From positions 1 to 59,835 of the forward strand of contig JAIKWF010000094.1 of the NCBI GenBank assembly GCA_024685005.1: a stretch of DNA of 59,835 bases, in the 5' to 3' direction. The position numbers and the translations under genes are program-made. Source of the DNA: Lachnospiraceae bacterium (GTDB lineage Bacteria; Bacillota; Clostridia; Lachnospirales; Lachnospiraceae). Under the pieces are notes generated by a model. The model was not told the origin of the DNA. It made no database searches and saw only the letters and a list, made by a program, of their open reading frames with translations. Shown one piece after another: positions 17,813 through 26,694 of the stretch. How positions within the stretch are numbered: position 1 is the stretch's first letter; each line of letters begins with the position of its first letter.

Positions 17813-18256
17813 TTAAAATGCAATGGTTCCGCTTTCCTTCGGACAAACCCGGATCCGGATCTTGCAATCAGCCAGCCGTTCATAGTTGGCATCCAGTTCA
17901 TAATCAACATCAAGTACGATCTGATCTTCCTGTTCACTGATGCTTACAGAGGTGGTGGTGATCCCCAGCATCACATCTCCGAAGGGAGTTGTATAGCAGC
18001 TGGTGTTTTTCCTGTTTTCCTCAAATTGCATATCCACATTGATAATGCCTTTTTTCTGCAGATAAGCAGCACCGTCTTTAAACCGGATCAGATTTTCCGT
18101 TACCTGATCAAAGCCTTCCATGGCTTCTTCATACATGACACAATGATAATCGTCTTCTTTATAATAATTTCCGGCATTGATGACTTCTACCTTGCCCGGA
18201 ACTTCTTCCGAGGAAAAGTGCAGTCCTTCCACCGATATCAATACATCTTTCGTCAT
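17813..18256 (-). CDS. DUF1934 (YwiB-like) beta-barrel protein
   Basis: 147 residues from the ATG at 18256. An ATG at 18265 is also in frame but sits directly on the purine-rich site. The sequence (MTKDVLISVEGLHF, then YHCVMYEEAMEGFDQVTENLI, MLGITTTSVSI) fits the DUF1934 family of small calycin-like proteins of unknown function. It stands between cheV and the GntR gene, both minus strand. Confidence 0.75.
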   Translation of the reverse strand: MTKDVLISVEGLHFSSEEVPGKVEVINAGNYYKEDDYHCVMYEEAMEGFDQVTENLIRFKDGAAYLQKKGIINVDMQFEENRKNTSCYTTPFGDVMLGITTTSVSISEQEDQIVLDVDYELDANYERLADCKIRIRVCPKESGTIAF

Positions 18257-18282
18257 AAAGCTCATTCCTGTCGCTCAAAAAA

Positions 18283-18298
18283 GTTAGCATATGCTAAT
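18283..18298 (+). repeat. Dispersed palindrome copy GTTAGC-ATAT-GCTAAT
   Basis: One of ten good copies of GTTAGC-N4-GCTAAC in the window. It overlaps the stop codon of the GntR gene and is preceded by six A residues. On the minus strand it reads as a short hairpin followed by six T, so it could also act as a weak terminator. Confidence 0.6.
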
Positions 18299-18974
18299 CT
18301 TGTTGTGTCGGAAAATTCAAATGCTCCATAATGGTCTGGAGCTGATTCTCGATATGATTGGTGATCTCTTTTTCCGCCATATCGGGATCTCTTTTGGCAA
18401 TGCTTTCGTAAATGCGCTCATGTTCTTCGATGAGCAGCGTATGATAGCTGGTTTCTTTGATATACTCAAACCTGTAACGGTACATCTGCTCGGAAAGGTT
18501 GCTGATCATCTGTTCCAGCTTCCTGTTTCCGGTAGACCGGATGATCACATCATGAAGCGCCACATCAGCCCGGGTGATCTCTGCCATATCCTTATTGGCG
18601 GTCACCTTTGCAAAATGATCACAGGCCTGACGAAGCTCTCCCAGCGCCTGCTGGTCCATTCTCTGGCAGGCAAGCCGCACTGCCAGTGTTTCCAGCGCAA
18701 GCCGCACTTCCAGAACATCCTTCAGGTTTTTCTCGGAGATCTGTGCTACTTCCGCACCGCGCCTGGGGATCATGGTCACCAGACCCTCCAGTTCCAGCTT
18801 TCGGATCGCTTCCCGGATCGGCGTTCTGGAAACTCCCAGTCTCTGAGCCAGATGGATCTCCATCAGTCGTTCGCCGGGTTTCAGCTTACCGAGCAATATC
18901 TCAGCCCGCAGTTTTTTGAAAACCACATCACGAAGCGGTAAAAATGCATCATCCATTTCATTTAAATCCTGCAT
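18294..18974 (-). CDS. GntR-family regulator, FadR subfamily
   Basis: 226 residues. A winged helix-turn-helix (about 20-85; LAQRLGVSRTPIREAIRKLE) is joined to an all-helical FCD ligand domain. The FCD metal-site pattern is visible: Asp/His in ADVALHDVIIRS, His in LIEEHERIYES, His in ITNHIENQ. Such proteins sense small organic acids. It follows pyrD by 25 bases on the same strand, so it could be read with the pyrimidine genes; the target is unknown. Confidence 0.9.
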   Translation of the reverse strand: MQDLNEMDDAFLPLRDVVFKKLRAEILLGKLKPGERLMEIHLAQRLGVSRTPIREAIRKLELEGLVTMIPRRGAEVAQISEKNLKDVLEVRLALETLAVRLACQRMDQQALGELRQACDHFAKVTANKDMAEITRADVALHDVIIRSTGNRKLEQMISNLSEQMYRYRFEYIKETSYHTLLIEEHERIYESIAKRDPDMAEKEITNHIENQLQTIMEHLNFPTQQD

Positions 18975-18999
18975 CGTTATACCTCTTTTTCTTCCCGGA

Positions 19000-19905
19000 T
19001 CAGTTCACGGCACCGATCAGCTGCCCTATATCCTCAACACCCTGCGACTTCATGAAGGCTTCGATCCCTTCTATGGTTTCAACGGTAGCATAAGGATTTA
19101 CAAAATTCATGGCGCCGATGGCCACTGCAGTTGCACCTGCCATGATAAATTCCAGCGCATCTTCCGCATTCCCGATACCTCCCATTCCGATCACGGGAAT
19201 GGAAACGGCATGGGCTGCCTGATATACCATTCTGACTGCGACGGGCTTGATGGCAGGTCCGCTCAAGCCGCCGGTTTTGTTAGCCAATGCAAACTTTTTA
19301 CGATAAATATCGATCTTCATTCCGGTGATGGTGTTGATCAGTGAGATCGCATCCGCACCGGCTTCCTCTGCGGTTTTCGCCATAAGCGCAATATCCGTCA
19401 CGTTGGGTGACAGCTTCATGATCACAGGCTGCACGGCTTTTTTCTTAATCTCTTTTGTAATATGTGAAAGAGCCTTCGGGTCCTGACCAAAAGCAATGGC
19501 ACCTTCCTTTACATTGGGACAGGATACATTGATCTCCAGAAGATCCACCCGCTTTTCATGACCCAGGCGTTCAACTACTTCCAGATATTCTTCCACCGTC
19601 TTGCCGCAGACATTTACGATCACTTTCGTATCATAGTCTTTCAAAAAAGCAAGATCTCTTTCAATGAAGGTATCTATTCCCGGATTCTGCAGTCCGATGG
19701 CATTCAGCATGCCGCCGTAGGTTTCTGCGATCCTGGGGGTATCATTTCCGGCCCAGGGTTTGGCGGCAACGCCCTTTGTTACCACTGCGCCCAGCTTGGA
19801 AAGATCTACAAAGTCACTGTATTCCATTCCGGATCCGAAGGTTCCGGAGGCTGTCATAACGGGATTTTTAAACTCCACTCCCGCAATCTTAACCTTAGTG
19901 TTCAT
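19000..19905 (-). CDS. pyrD: Dihydroorotate dehydrogenase B, catalytic subunit
   Basis: 301-residue FMN enzyme of class 1B that oxidises dihydroorotate to orotate with NAD through PyrK. Catalytic Cys lies in LLEINVSCPNVKEG. FMN-site segments are visible at MTASGTFGSG and PVIGMGGIGNAEDALEFI. It is third in pyrC-pyrK-pyrD. A 93-base gap with a hairpin separates it from pyrK. Confidence 0.95.
   Translation of the reverse strand: MNTKVKIAGVEFKNPVMTASGTFGSGMEYSDFVDLSKLGAVVTKGVAAKPWAGNDTPRIAETYGGMLNAIGLQNPGIDTFIERDLAFLKDYDTKVIVNVCGKTVEEYLEVVERLGHEKRVDLLEINVSCPNVKEGAIAFGQDPKALSHITKEIKKKAVQPVIMKLSPNVTDIALMAKTAEEAGADAISLINTITGMKIDIYRKKFALANKTGGLSGPAIKPVAVRMVYQAAHAVSIPVIGMGGIGNAEDALEFIMAGATAVAIGAMNFVNPYATVETIEGIEAFMKSQGVEDIGQLIGAVN
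19279..19294 (+). repeat. Dispersed palindrome copy GTTAGC-CAAT-GCAAAC
   Basis: Inside pyrD. Left half exact; right half has one mismatch to GCTAAC. Confidence 0.5.
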
Positions 19906-19926
19906 TCTTTACTCCTGTATCTTTTT

Positions 19927-19975
19927 CGTTATGCAGCTCCCGTTTTCCGCTGCCTTCCGGGGCTGTCGCATAACG
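19927..19975 (-). other. Hairpin between pyrK and pyrD
   Basis: A perfect 8-bp outer stem CGTTATGC / GCATAACG (19927-19934, 19968-19975) encloses a second, bulged stem of CAGC-rich and GGGGCTG sequence. There is no T-run. It lies wholly in the 93-base pyrK-pyrD gap and may tune expression inside the operon. Confidence 0.5.
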
Positions 19976-19998
19976 CAGATTTATGATCGATAGTCCAC

Positions 19999-20784
19999 TC
20001 AGATCTCCACATCCGGCGCATAGTAAACCGGTCCGTCGGTACAGATCCTGCTGTTGTTCACTTTGGAATGGGCATCGATCTCTTTTGTTTTGCAGACACA
20101 TCCCAGGCAGGCACCTACGCCGCAGGCCATCCGCTCTTCCAGAGAAATATAGGCCTCAATGCCGTTCTGGGCCGAAAACTCCTTAATAGCCCGAAGCATG
20201 GGCATGGGACCGCAGGCAAAGATCACATCCGCCCGCAGGGAATGCTCCCGAAGGACGTCCATTACATTTCCTTTTGTACCGTAGCTGCCGTCCTCGGTAG
20301 CTGCATAGGCCAGACAATGCATGGAAAACTCGTCCATCAAAAACCGCTCGTTTCGATATCCCAAAACCGCATTGATATTTTTGGCTTTGCTTCGCTCCTG
20401 CAGGGAGATCACCGTCTGCAGCATAGGCGGGATACCAATGCCGCCGCCCATAACAAAGACGCTTTTTTCATCGGCCTTTTCAATGGGGAAACCATTTCCC
20501 AAAACACCCAGGATCTCCAGTTTATGTCCTGAATGCATGCCGGAGAAGATTCTGGTTCCGTTTCCCACCGCCCGGTATACAAGGCGGATCAGTCCGGCAT
20601 TTTTATCGATCTTGCAGATGCTGATGGGTCTTGGCAAAAGCAATGCTCCGTCCGGCGGATACACGCTGACAAACTGTCCTGCCTTTGCTTCCATGCAAAG
20701 ATCCGTTTCCAGCCAGAGATCATAAATATCCTCAGCGATCTGCTCCTGCCTTCTGATGATGGCAGTTACTTTCTTTTTTTCCAT
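19999..20784 (-). CDS. pyrK: Dihydroorotate dehydrogenase B, electron-transfer subunit
   Basis: About 261 residues; binds FAD and a [2Fe-2S] cluster and passes electrons from PyrD to NAD. FAD motif LPRPISICKID is near residue 50. The C-terminal cluster ligands lie in CGVGACLGCVC and the later RICTDG. The start at 20784 (MEKKKVTAII) matches the family N-terminus. An earlier ATG at 20814 overlaps the pyrC stop (ATGA) and would add 10 residues through translational coupling. Confidence 0.93.
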   Translation of the reverse strand: MEKKKVTAIIRRQEQIAEDIYDLWLETDLCMEAKAGQFVSVYPPDGALLLPRPISICKIDKNAGLIRLVYRAVGNGTRIFSGMHSGHKLEILGVLGNGFPIEKADEKSVFVMGGGIGIPPMLQTVISLQERSKAKNINAVLGYRNERFLMDEFSMHCLAYAATEDGSYGTKGNVMDVLREHSLRADVIFACGPMPMLRAIKEFSAQNGIEAYISLEERMACGVGACLGCVCKTKEIDAHSKVNNSRICTDGPVYYAPDVEI

Positions 20785-20810
20785 AATACTATTTTCACCG
20801 GCCTTGCCGG

Positions 20811-22148
20811 TCATCCTTTCTTCTTGTAAACGATCTGTCCGCCGCAGATGGTATATTCCACGCTGCCGAACAGCTTCTCTCCTATAAAGGGAGAGTTCTG
20901 GGATTTGGATGCAAATTCCCGGTAGCTGACCTCTTTTGTCTCGTCAAAGATCACCAGATCCGCGGCTGCTCCCTCTGCGATCCGTCCGCAGGGCAGGCTG
21001 TACATTGCTGCCGGAGACATGCTCATTCTGTCAAAAAGGGTCTTCAGGCTCAAATGCCCCGGTCTGACCAGGTTGGTGATGGCCAGGGAAAAGGCTGTCT
21101 CCAGACCGATGATGCCGCTTGGCGCCTCTGTCAGAGGCTTTGCTTTCTCTTCCGCACTATGGGGTGCATGGTCTGTGGCGATCAGATCGATGGTGCCGTC
21201 TGCCAGACCCTGTATAATGGCCATTCTGTCTTCTTCCCTGCGAAGGGGCGGATTCATTTTCGCCAGGCTCCCGTGAGCAAGGACCGCTTCCTGTGTCAGG
21301 GAAAAGTGATGGGGGGTTGCTTCCGCATGGATCCTTCCCCGGCCGGTTTCCAAGGCCTTTTTCTTGGCACTCCTGATCAGATCCACTCCTTCCCGGGTGC
21401 TGATATGCTGGCAGTCGTAGATGGCATCCGTTTCAAGGGCCAGAGCTGCGTCTCTTCCGATCAGGGAGATCTCTGCCATGGCATCGCTTCCTCCGATGCC
21501 GAAGTGCTGTGCCACCTCTCCTGCGTTAATCCCGTTATTTTCGATATAAGCCGGGTCTTCTTCATGAAAGCTTAACACCGCATGCAGACCGGCTGCTTTT
21601 TGCATAGCTTCTCTTACCAGCTCTTCCGAAAGAAGGGGGATTCCGTCATCGGTAAAACCGACGGCTCCCAGCTTCATAAGCCCTTCCATATCCACAAGCT
21701 TCTTGCCCTGCAGCCCTTCCGTTATGCTGGCGCAGGTGTAAACCCGGATGGGCGCTTTTTTCGCCTTTTCCAAAACATAGGACAAGGTTTCGGGATTGTC
21801 CACCACAGGCTTTGTGTTGGCCATCAGCACAACGCTGGTATAGCCTCCCGCTGCCGCTGCCGCGCTGCCGGTTTCGATGTCTTCTTTGTAGGTAAATCCC
21901 GGATCACGGAAATGCACATGTACGTCCACAAGCCCGGGGCCCACCTTCAGTCCTTCTATATCCAGCACGGTGAGCTCTTCATCCCGGGAGCCTTCGCCGT
22001 AACTGCCGGCCTGTGCCTCGGATATGTCCGGCGCGATCCGCAGGATACGGCCGTCTTTTATCAAAATGTCGCTCCGGTACATTCCGTCGCCATGTTCGGC
22101 CCTGTCCGAAGCCGGATCCACTAGGATTCCGTTCTTTATCAAAATCAT
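20811..22148 (-). CDS. pyrC: Dihydroorotase
   Basis: 445 residues from the ATG at 22148 (MILIKNGILVDP), which has GGGGAG 5 bases upstream. The track from 22172 adds eight unlikely residues. Zinc amidohydrolase of type I: HxH in VDVHVHFRDPG, TPHHFSLT, the catalytic-loop ATDHAPHS, and substrate segment NTKPVVDNPE. It closes carbamoyl-aspartate to dihydroorotate, the step before PyrD/PyrK. It is first gene of the pyr cluster. Confidence 0.95.
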   Translation of the reverse strand: MILIKNGILVDPASDRAEHGDGMYRSDILIKDGRILRIAPDISEAQAGSYGEGSRDEELTVLDIEGLKVGPGLVDVHVHFRDPGFTYKEDIETGSAAAAAGGYTSVVLMANTKPVVDNPETLSYVLEKAKKAPIRVYTCASITEGLQGKKLVDMEGLMKLGAVGFTDDGIPLLSEELVREAMQKAAGLHAVLSFHEEDPAYIENNGINAGEVAQHFGIGGSDAMAEISLIGRDAALALETDAIYDCQHISTREGVDLIRSAKKKALETGRGRIHAEATPHHFSLTQEAVLAHGSLAKMNPPLRREEDRMAIIQGLADGTIDLIATDHAPHSAEEKAKPLTEAPSGIIGLETAFSLAITNLVRPGHLSLKTLFDRMSMSPAAMYSLPCGRIAEGAAADLVIFDETKEVSYREFASKSQNSPFIGEKLFGSVEYTICGGQIVYKKKG

Positions 22149-22197
22149 TTTTCTCTCCCCGAATAATCCCATATCTTCTCAAGGCTTATTCCGTTAA

Positions 22198-22226
22198 ATC
22201 ATATCATAAAATCCGATAATCCGCAA
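22198..22226 (-). promoter_or_regulatory. Probable pyrC promoter
   Basis: Minus-strand TTGCGG (22226-22221), 17-base spacer, TATGAT (22203-22198). The -10 is good, the -35 weak. I see no PyrR-type attenuator in the short leader. Confidence 0.5.
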
Positions 22227-22295
22227 ATCCGGCGGATCCCGATGCGATTCATGTAAGCTCTTATACCTGCAGAAGATGGAGCCTGCCAAAACCCA

Positions 22296-23663
22296 TCACT
22301 CAAGTACCACCGACATGGCCCAAACAGGCAGCTTCGGCCTGTGCTCATCCTCGTTCATAAACGCAAACAGGGTTTTAAATGCGGGCATCTTTTCCGGATA
22401 GATCCCATAGCCATCGGTAAAGTAGATCAGCCCCTTCATGTTTTCCAGCTTTTTTTCATCCATCAGCTGCTGCACATAGTCAAAAGCAGGACGAAAATCC
22501 GTTGATCCCAGCCCCTCCATCTTTACCTTGGAAGCGTAGTCCCCCAAAGCGCCAAGATCCGTGATCACCGTGTCTTTCCGCACCTGATTGTCGCACTGCA
22601 GGATATGGATGTTGACTTTGTTAAAAAAGCTCTCGCTGTTTTGCAAAATCTCCACCGTCTGCTTTAAAAAGGACGCAATGAGCCCCTCCCGGCAGGAAGC
22701 GGAGGTGTCAATGACGATGACAAAGTCCCTGATCTTGCGGATCTCCCGGTATTCCAGGGGCTCCACCAGAGGCATGTTCCCATAATGGGAGAGTCCGTAG
22801 GTATAGTATATATAATCGAATTCATCATCGTTTACGGCAATGTCCTCCGACAGGGCACTGAATCTGGCCAGGATCTGCCTGTAATCATACCGCTCTCTGG
22901 TAGCCTCGGAAAGGTTAACCTCAAGGGATCCGGATCCGGCTTTGGCTTTCGAAAAGCTCTTCAGATCTGCCTTCACCCGCTGTGCAATCTTCCGAAAAGC
23001 CTCTATGGAAGGCTCGATCTCGGTCTTTTGGATCCAGGTTACATGCTCATCCATATGGGCCAGGGCGCTCCACTCCTTCATCTGCGTCGGAGAGGGTCTG
23101 TGCTCCTGCAAAAAATGATAGATATGTTCTGCCGTAAAGGGGATCTTTTTCTTTTTCTCCATCCGGCTCATTCCCATCTGATTCCACAGCACCGAATGGT
23201 GGTAGATCTCCTCCGTTTCCGGATTCATATCCCGCTTCAGCCGGGCGATAAGGGATTGGAGCCCGGGGTCTTTTAACAGACCGGATGCGGGAATCTGAAG
23301 ACTTGCGATGGTGTCTTCGCAGGCCAGGTCACAGGCCAGATCCCACAAAGGCTGCTCCAGAGAATCATATCCGTAAAAATGCAGAAAAATGCAGTGAAAC
23401 AGGCAGTGCAGGCAAAGCCTGATGGCAAAAGGGGATTCCTCCTTTGCCATAACAAGAAGCCACAGGGGATCGTAATAAAGGTGCTTACCGTCCGTGGAAG
23501 CCCCCAACAGATTCTCCTTCGGCACCGGTGTCAGGGCAAAAACAGCAATATCCAGAAAGCGCATGTTTACCACAATGGTGTCCATGGCCAGCTGCATCAG
23601 TTCCGCTGCGATCTGCCGGATCTTCAGTTGTTGCTCGCTTAAACTCTTGTCCTGTTTTGTCAT
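22296..23663 (-). CDS. DUF2201/VWA-like protein (variant metallopeptidase fold)
   Basis: 455 residues. The N-terminal DUF2201 part (about 20-130) normally carries a zinc-peptidase HExxH. Here the matching place reads LCLHCLFHCIFLHFYG, with HxxxH and no Glu, so a classical peptidase is unlikely. The C-terminal VWA-like domain (from about 315) keeps the metal-site start VIVIDTSASCREG and a later YFTDGYG. Such proteins work with MoxR-type AAA+ ATPases; the likely partner is at 44058-45536, unusually distant. Function unknown. Confidence 0.82.
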   Translation of the reverse strand: MTKQDKSLSEQQLKIRQIAAELMQLAMDTIVVNMRFLDIAVFALTPVPKENLLGASTDGKHLYYDPLWLLVMAKEESPFAIRLCLHCLFHCIFLHFYGYDSLEQPLWDLACDLACEDTIASLQIPASGLLKDPGLQSLIARLKRDMNPETEEIYHHSVLWNQMGMSRMEKKKKIPFTAEHIYHFLQEHRPSPTQMKEWSALAHMDEHVTWIQKTEIEPSIEAFRKIAQRVKADLKSFSKAKAGSGSLEVNLSEATRERYDYRQILARFSALSEDIAVNDDEFDYIYYTYGLSHYGNMPLVEPLEYREIRKIRDFVIVIDTSASCREGLIASFLKQTVEILQNSESFFNKVNIHILQCDNQVRKDTVITDLGALGDYASKVKMEGLGSTDFRPAFDYVQQLMDEKKLENMKGLIYFTDGYGIYPEKMPAFKTLFAFMNEDEHRPKLPVWAMSVVLE

Positions 23664-23743
23664 ATGTCTTCCCGTATTTTAAGTCCCTGAGAAGGAACAA
23701 GGCTTACTGCAGCCAATGCAATAAGCCTATGCTAATTTTTCGT

Positions 23744-24478
23744 TTATAAAAGTTCCATGTTCTTTTTGTAGGTGGTCTTTAAGATCTCCTGTACCTGTCC
23801 GCTGACAGCCTTTTTCTCTTCCCGGCTCAGACCTTCCATGGAGATGGGTTTTCCGTACTCAATGATCACCTTTGTCTTTTTCAGCTTCGGAAAATGCGCT
23901 TCAAAGATCTGCTCCGTGTTGCACAGGGTAATCGGCAAAATGGGAGCACCGGATTTTTCCGCCATCTTCAGGCTTCCGTCATGGAAGGGCAAAAGAGGCT
24001 CCTCTGTTTTGTTTCTCGTCCCTTCCGGGAATACGAAAACGGAAATGCCCTGTTTCAGGTATTCGATATTCTGCTTGATCAGCGCCATGCCCTGCTTCAG
24101 ATCCTTCCGGTCCAGAAAGCTGCAGTACAGATTTTTCATCCAGTCCCGAAACAGCGGATATTTCAGCATCTCTTTTTTGGCGATAAAGCCCGTAGGACCG
24201 GGTACCCGCACATAGGTCAGGATGATATCAAACACGCTCCGGTGGTTTGCCACATACAAAACCGCCTTATCCTTCGGCACGTTTTCCTCTCCGATGACGG
24301 TAACATCCACGCCGGCGATACGGATCAGAATGCCGAAGCCCCAGGCGATCAGCGCAAGGGAACTTTTGGCTTTCAGCTTTGGATTCACAAGACCGATGAT
24401 CCACTCTGCCAGCAAAATGGGCAGGGTCAGGATCAAAAAAATGATGATGGTGGCAATTGCAATGATAAAGCGAAACAT
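23744..24478 (-). CDS. plsC: 1-acyl-sn-glycerol-3-phosphate acyltransferase
   Basis: 244 residues from the ATG at 24478 (MFRFIIAIATII). The upstream ribosome site GGAGGA overlaps the end of trmL. N-terminal membrane helix, then acyltransferase block I NHRSVFD (HX4D), block III FPEGTRNKTEEP, and a proline block GAPILPITL. It makes phosphatidate for membrane lipids. It is translationally close to trmL (4 bases). Confidence 0.93.
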   Translation of the reverse strand: MFRFIIAIATIIIFLILTLPILLAEWIIGLVNPKLKAKSSLALIAWGFGILIRIAGVDVTVIGEENVPKDKAVLYVANHRSVFDIILTYVRVPGPTGFIAKKEMLKYPLFRDWMKNLYCSFLDRKDLKQGMALIKQNIEYLKQGISVFVFPEGTRNKTEEPLLPFHDGSLKMAEKSGAPILPITLCNTEQIFEAHFPKLKKTKVIIEYGKPISMEGLSREEKKAVSGQVQEILKTTYKKNMELL

Positions 24479-24482
24479 AGAG

Positions 24483-24977
24483 TTATTCCTCCCAGGCAAG
24501 GTGATGCAGGGCGCCTTCCTGTGAAAAGCCCGCAAACCCCTGCTGCCGCAGCGCTTCATATAACACAATGGCTACGGAATTGGACAGATTCAGGGAACGG
24601 ATGGTGGGGAGCATGGGAATCCTGATGCAGTCCTCTTTATGATCTACCAGGATCTGTTCGGGAATGCCCGCCGTCTCTTTTCCGAACATGATAAAATCAT
24701 CCGGTCCGAAGGTTACATCCGTATAGGCCTTCGGTGCTTTTGTGGTGGCGAGCCACACCTTTGCCCCGGGATGTTTCTCACAAAACTCTTCATAGTCGAT
24801 GTATCTGGTAACATCCAGTTTTTCCCAATAATCCATGCCTGCCCGGCGAAGATCCTTCTCCCTTAAGGTAAAGCCCAGGGGCTCGATCAGATGAAGGCTT
24901 GTTCCCGTTGCCACACAGGTTCTGCCGATGTTACCGGTATTGGCCGGAATCTCCGGCTCATGTAAAACAATATGCAT
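24483..24977 (-). CDS. trmL: tRNA (cytidine(34)-2'-O)-methyltransferase
   Basis: 164-residue SPOUT methyltransferase that 2'-O-methylates wobble base 34 of leucine tRNAs. N-terminus MHIVLHEPEIPANTGNIGRTC contains the NTGNIGR motif. FGKETAGIPEQIL and IPMLPTIRSLNLSNSVAIV form the knot and SAM site. It is transcribed with plsC. Confidence 0.95.
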   Translation of the reverse strand: MHIVLHEPEIPANTGNIGRTCVATGTSLHLIEPLGFTLREKDLRRAGMDYWEKLDVTRYIDYEEFCEKHPGAKVWLATTKAPKAYTDVTFGPDDFIMFGKETAGIPEQILVDHKEDCIRIPMLPTIRSLNLSNSVAIVLYEALRQQGFAGFSQEGALHHLAWEE

Positions 24978-24994
24978 CTTCTGGTCTTCCTTTG

Positions 24995-26164
24995 TTATTT
25001 TGCTCGTTTTTGAATAAACCGGCTGATGCGTTCCATGGCGATCTTCAGATTCTCCAGAGAATATGCATAAGAGATGCGAAGGAAACCTTCGCCGCAGTCA
25101 CCAAAAGCGGTACCCGGTACGACGGCCACTTCCTCTTCCTTCAGAAGCTCCATGGCAAACTCTTCGCTGGTCATGCCGAATTTTCGGATGCTGGGGAACA
25201 CATAAAAAGCACCAAAGGGTTCAAAGCATTCCATTCCCATTTCGGAAAAGGCATGCATCAGATATCTGCGTCTCTGATTATAGGCTTCTCTCATTTCGGC
25301 CACATCTCCGTCGCCGTTACGAAGCGCATCCACTGCAGCATACTGGCTGGTGGTAGGCGCGCACATGATGGCAAACTGATGGATCTTTGTCATCTGGCCG
25401 ATGATCTGCTTCGGACCGCAGGCATATCCCAAACGCCAGCCCGTCATGGCATAGGCTTTGGAAAAACCGTTGATGAGAATGGTCCGCTCCCGCATCCCCG
25501 GTAAAGATGCAATGGATACGTGATCTCCCTTATAGGTCAGCTCACTGTAGATCTCGTCGGAGATCACATAAAGGTCGTGTTTCTCGATCAGGGGTGCAAT
25601 TGCCTCCAGATCTTCTTTTTCCATAATGGCACCGGTGGGATTGTTGGGGAAAGGCAGCACCAGGATCTTGGTTTTATCCGTAATGGCCTCTTCCAGTTCA
25701 GCTGCTGTCAGACGGAATTCGTTTTCCGCTTTCAGCTCAATGATCACCGGCTTGGCACCTGCCAAAATAGCGCAAGGTTCATAAGATACATAGGAGGGCT
25801 GGGGGATCAGAACCTCTTCCCCTTCTCCCGGATTGATCATGGCGCGAAGGGCCAGATCGATGGCTTCCGAACCGCCCACCGTAACAAGCATTTCTTCTCG
25901 GGGATTGTAGTCGATCCCCAGTCTTCTTTTGCAATAGTTGCTGATCTCGGTGCGAAGCTCGATCAGACCGGAATTGGACGTATAAAAAGTCCGTCCCTTT
26001 TCCAGAGAATAAATACCCTCATCCCGGATATGCCAGGGGGTATCAAAATCAGGCTCGCCCACGCCCAGGGAAATGGCATCCGGCATTTCTGCCACAAGAT
26101 CAAAAAACTTGCGGATTCCCGAAGGCTTTAAACCTACAACCTGTCTAGCTAAAGGATCTCTCAT
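24995..26164 (-). CDS. PLP-dependent aminotransferase (class I/II)
   Basis: 389 residues, aspartate-aminotransferase fold. PLP lysine in NGFSKAYAMTGWRLGY, phosphate/ring contacts LPFPNNPTGAIMEKEDL and VISDEIYSELTY, and arginine near GFLRISYAYS. It resembles the PatA/YugH/AraT group that uses branched or aromatic amino acids. The exact substrate cannot be read. Its ATG overlaps the stop of the Lrp-type gene (ATGA), so regulator and enzyme form one unit. Confidence 0.92.
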   Translation of the reverse strand: MRDPLARQVVGLKPSGIRKFFDLVAEMPDAISLGVGEPDFDTPWHIRDEGIYSLEKGRTFYTSNSGLIELRTEISNYCKRRLGIDYNPREEMLVTVGGSEAIDLALRAMINPGEGEEVLIPQPSYVSYEPCAILAGAKPVIIELKAENEFRLTAAELEEAITDKTKILVLPFPNNPTGAIMEKEDLEAIAPLIEKHDLYVISDEIYSELTYKGDHVSIASLPGMRERTILINGFSKAYAMTGWRLGYACGPKQIIGQMTKIHQFAIMCAPTTSQYAAVDALRNGDGDVAEMREAYNQRRRYLMHAFSEMGMECFEPFGAFYVFPSIRKFGMTSEEFAMELLKEEEVAVVPGTAFGDCGEGFLRISYAYSLENLKIAMERISRFIQKRAK

Positions 26165-26643
26165 GGCGTCACCTTCATCCTTTCGTCTACTTCATCGTTT
26201 TTCAGGATCGTTCCGTGATCTTTGTATTTCTTCAGTATAAAGTGCGTAGCCGTACTCATAACCGTTTCAAGAGTGGAAAGCTTATCCGTAACAAAGCCGG
26301 ACACTTCCTTTAAGGTCTTGCCTTCCAGGGTAACAAGCAGATCATAACCGCCGGAGATCAGATACACGGAGTTTACTTCCGGATACTTGTAGATCCGTTC
26401 CGCGATGTTATCAAAACCCTGTCCTCTTTGGGGTGTCACCCTTACTTCGATCAGTGCGGTCACTTTTTCGATGTTGGTCTTTTCCCAGTCGATCAGCGTA
26501 TGATATCCGCAGATGATCCCCTCTTCTTCCATGGCTTTGAGTTCGTTGGCCACTTCGATTTCGGGCTCTCCCATAATGATGGCCAGTTCCTTTAATTCAA
26601 TCCGGCTGTTCTTTTCGATGATGGCTAAAATCCTCTCTCTCAT
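26161..26643 (-). CDS. Lrp/AsnC-family regulator
   Basis: 160 residues. N-terminal HTH (about 1-55; ELKELAIIMGEPEIEVANEL) and C-terminal RAM ligand domain (about 70-150; VTALIEVRVTPQRGQGFDNI, VYLISGGYDLLVTLEG). It overlaps the aminotransferase start by 4 bases, and amino-acid-responsive control of that gene is likely. Confidence 0.92.
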   Translation of the reverse strand: MRERILAIIEKNSRIELKELAIIMGEPEIEVANELKAMEEEGIICGYHTLIDWEKTNIEKVTALIEVRVTPQRGQGFDNIAERIYKYPEVNSVYLISGGYDLLVTLEGKTLKEVSGFVTDKLSTLETVMSTATHFILKKYKDHGTILKNDEVDERMKVTP

Positions 26644-26694
26644 GTTCTGCCTCCTTCTGAGATCTTTATTTCTCTATGCTACTCTATTCCTTTT

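Noticed and set aside
18283-18298. CIRCE (HrcA) element for the motif GTTAGC-ATAT-GCTAAT
   Set aside because: CIRCE needs TTAGCACTC-N9-GAGTGCTAA. Here only the outer bases resemble it and the spacing is 4, with no chaperone genes near.
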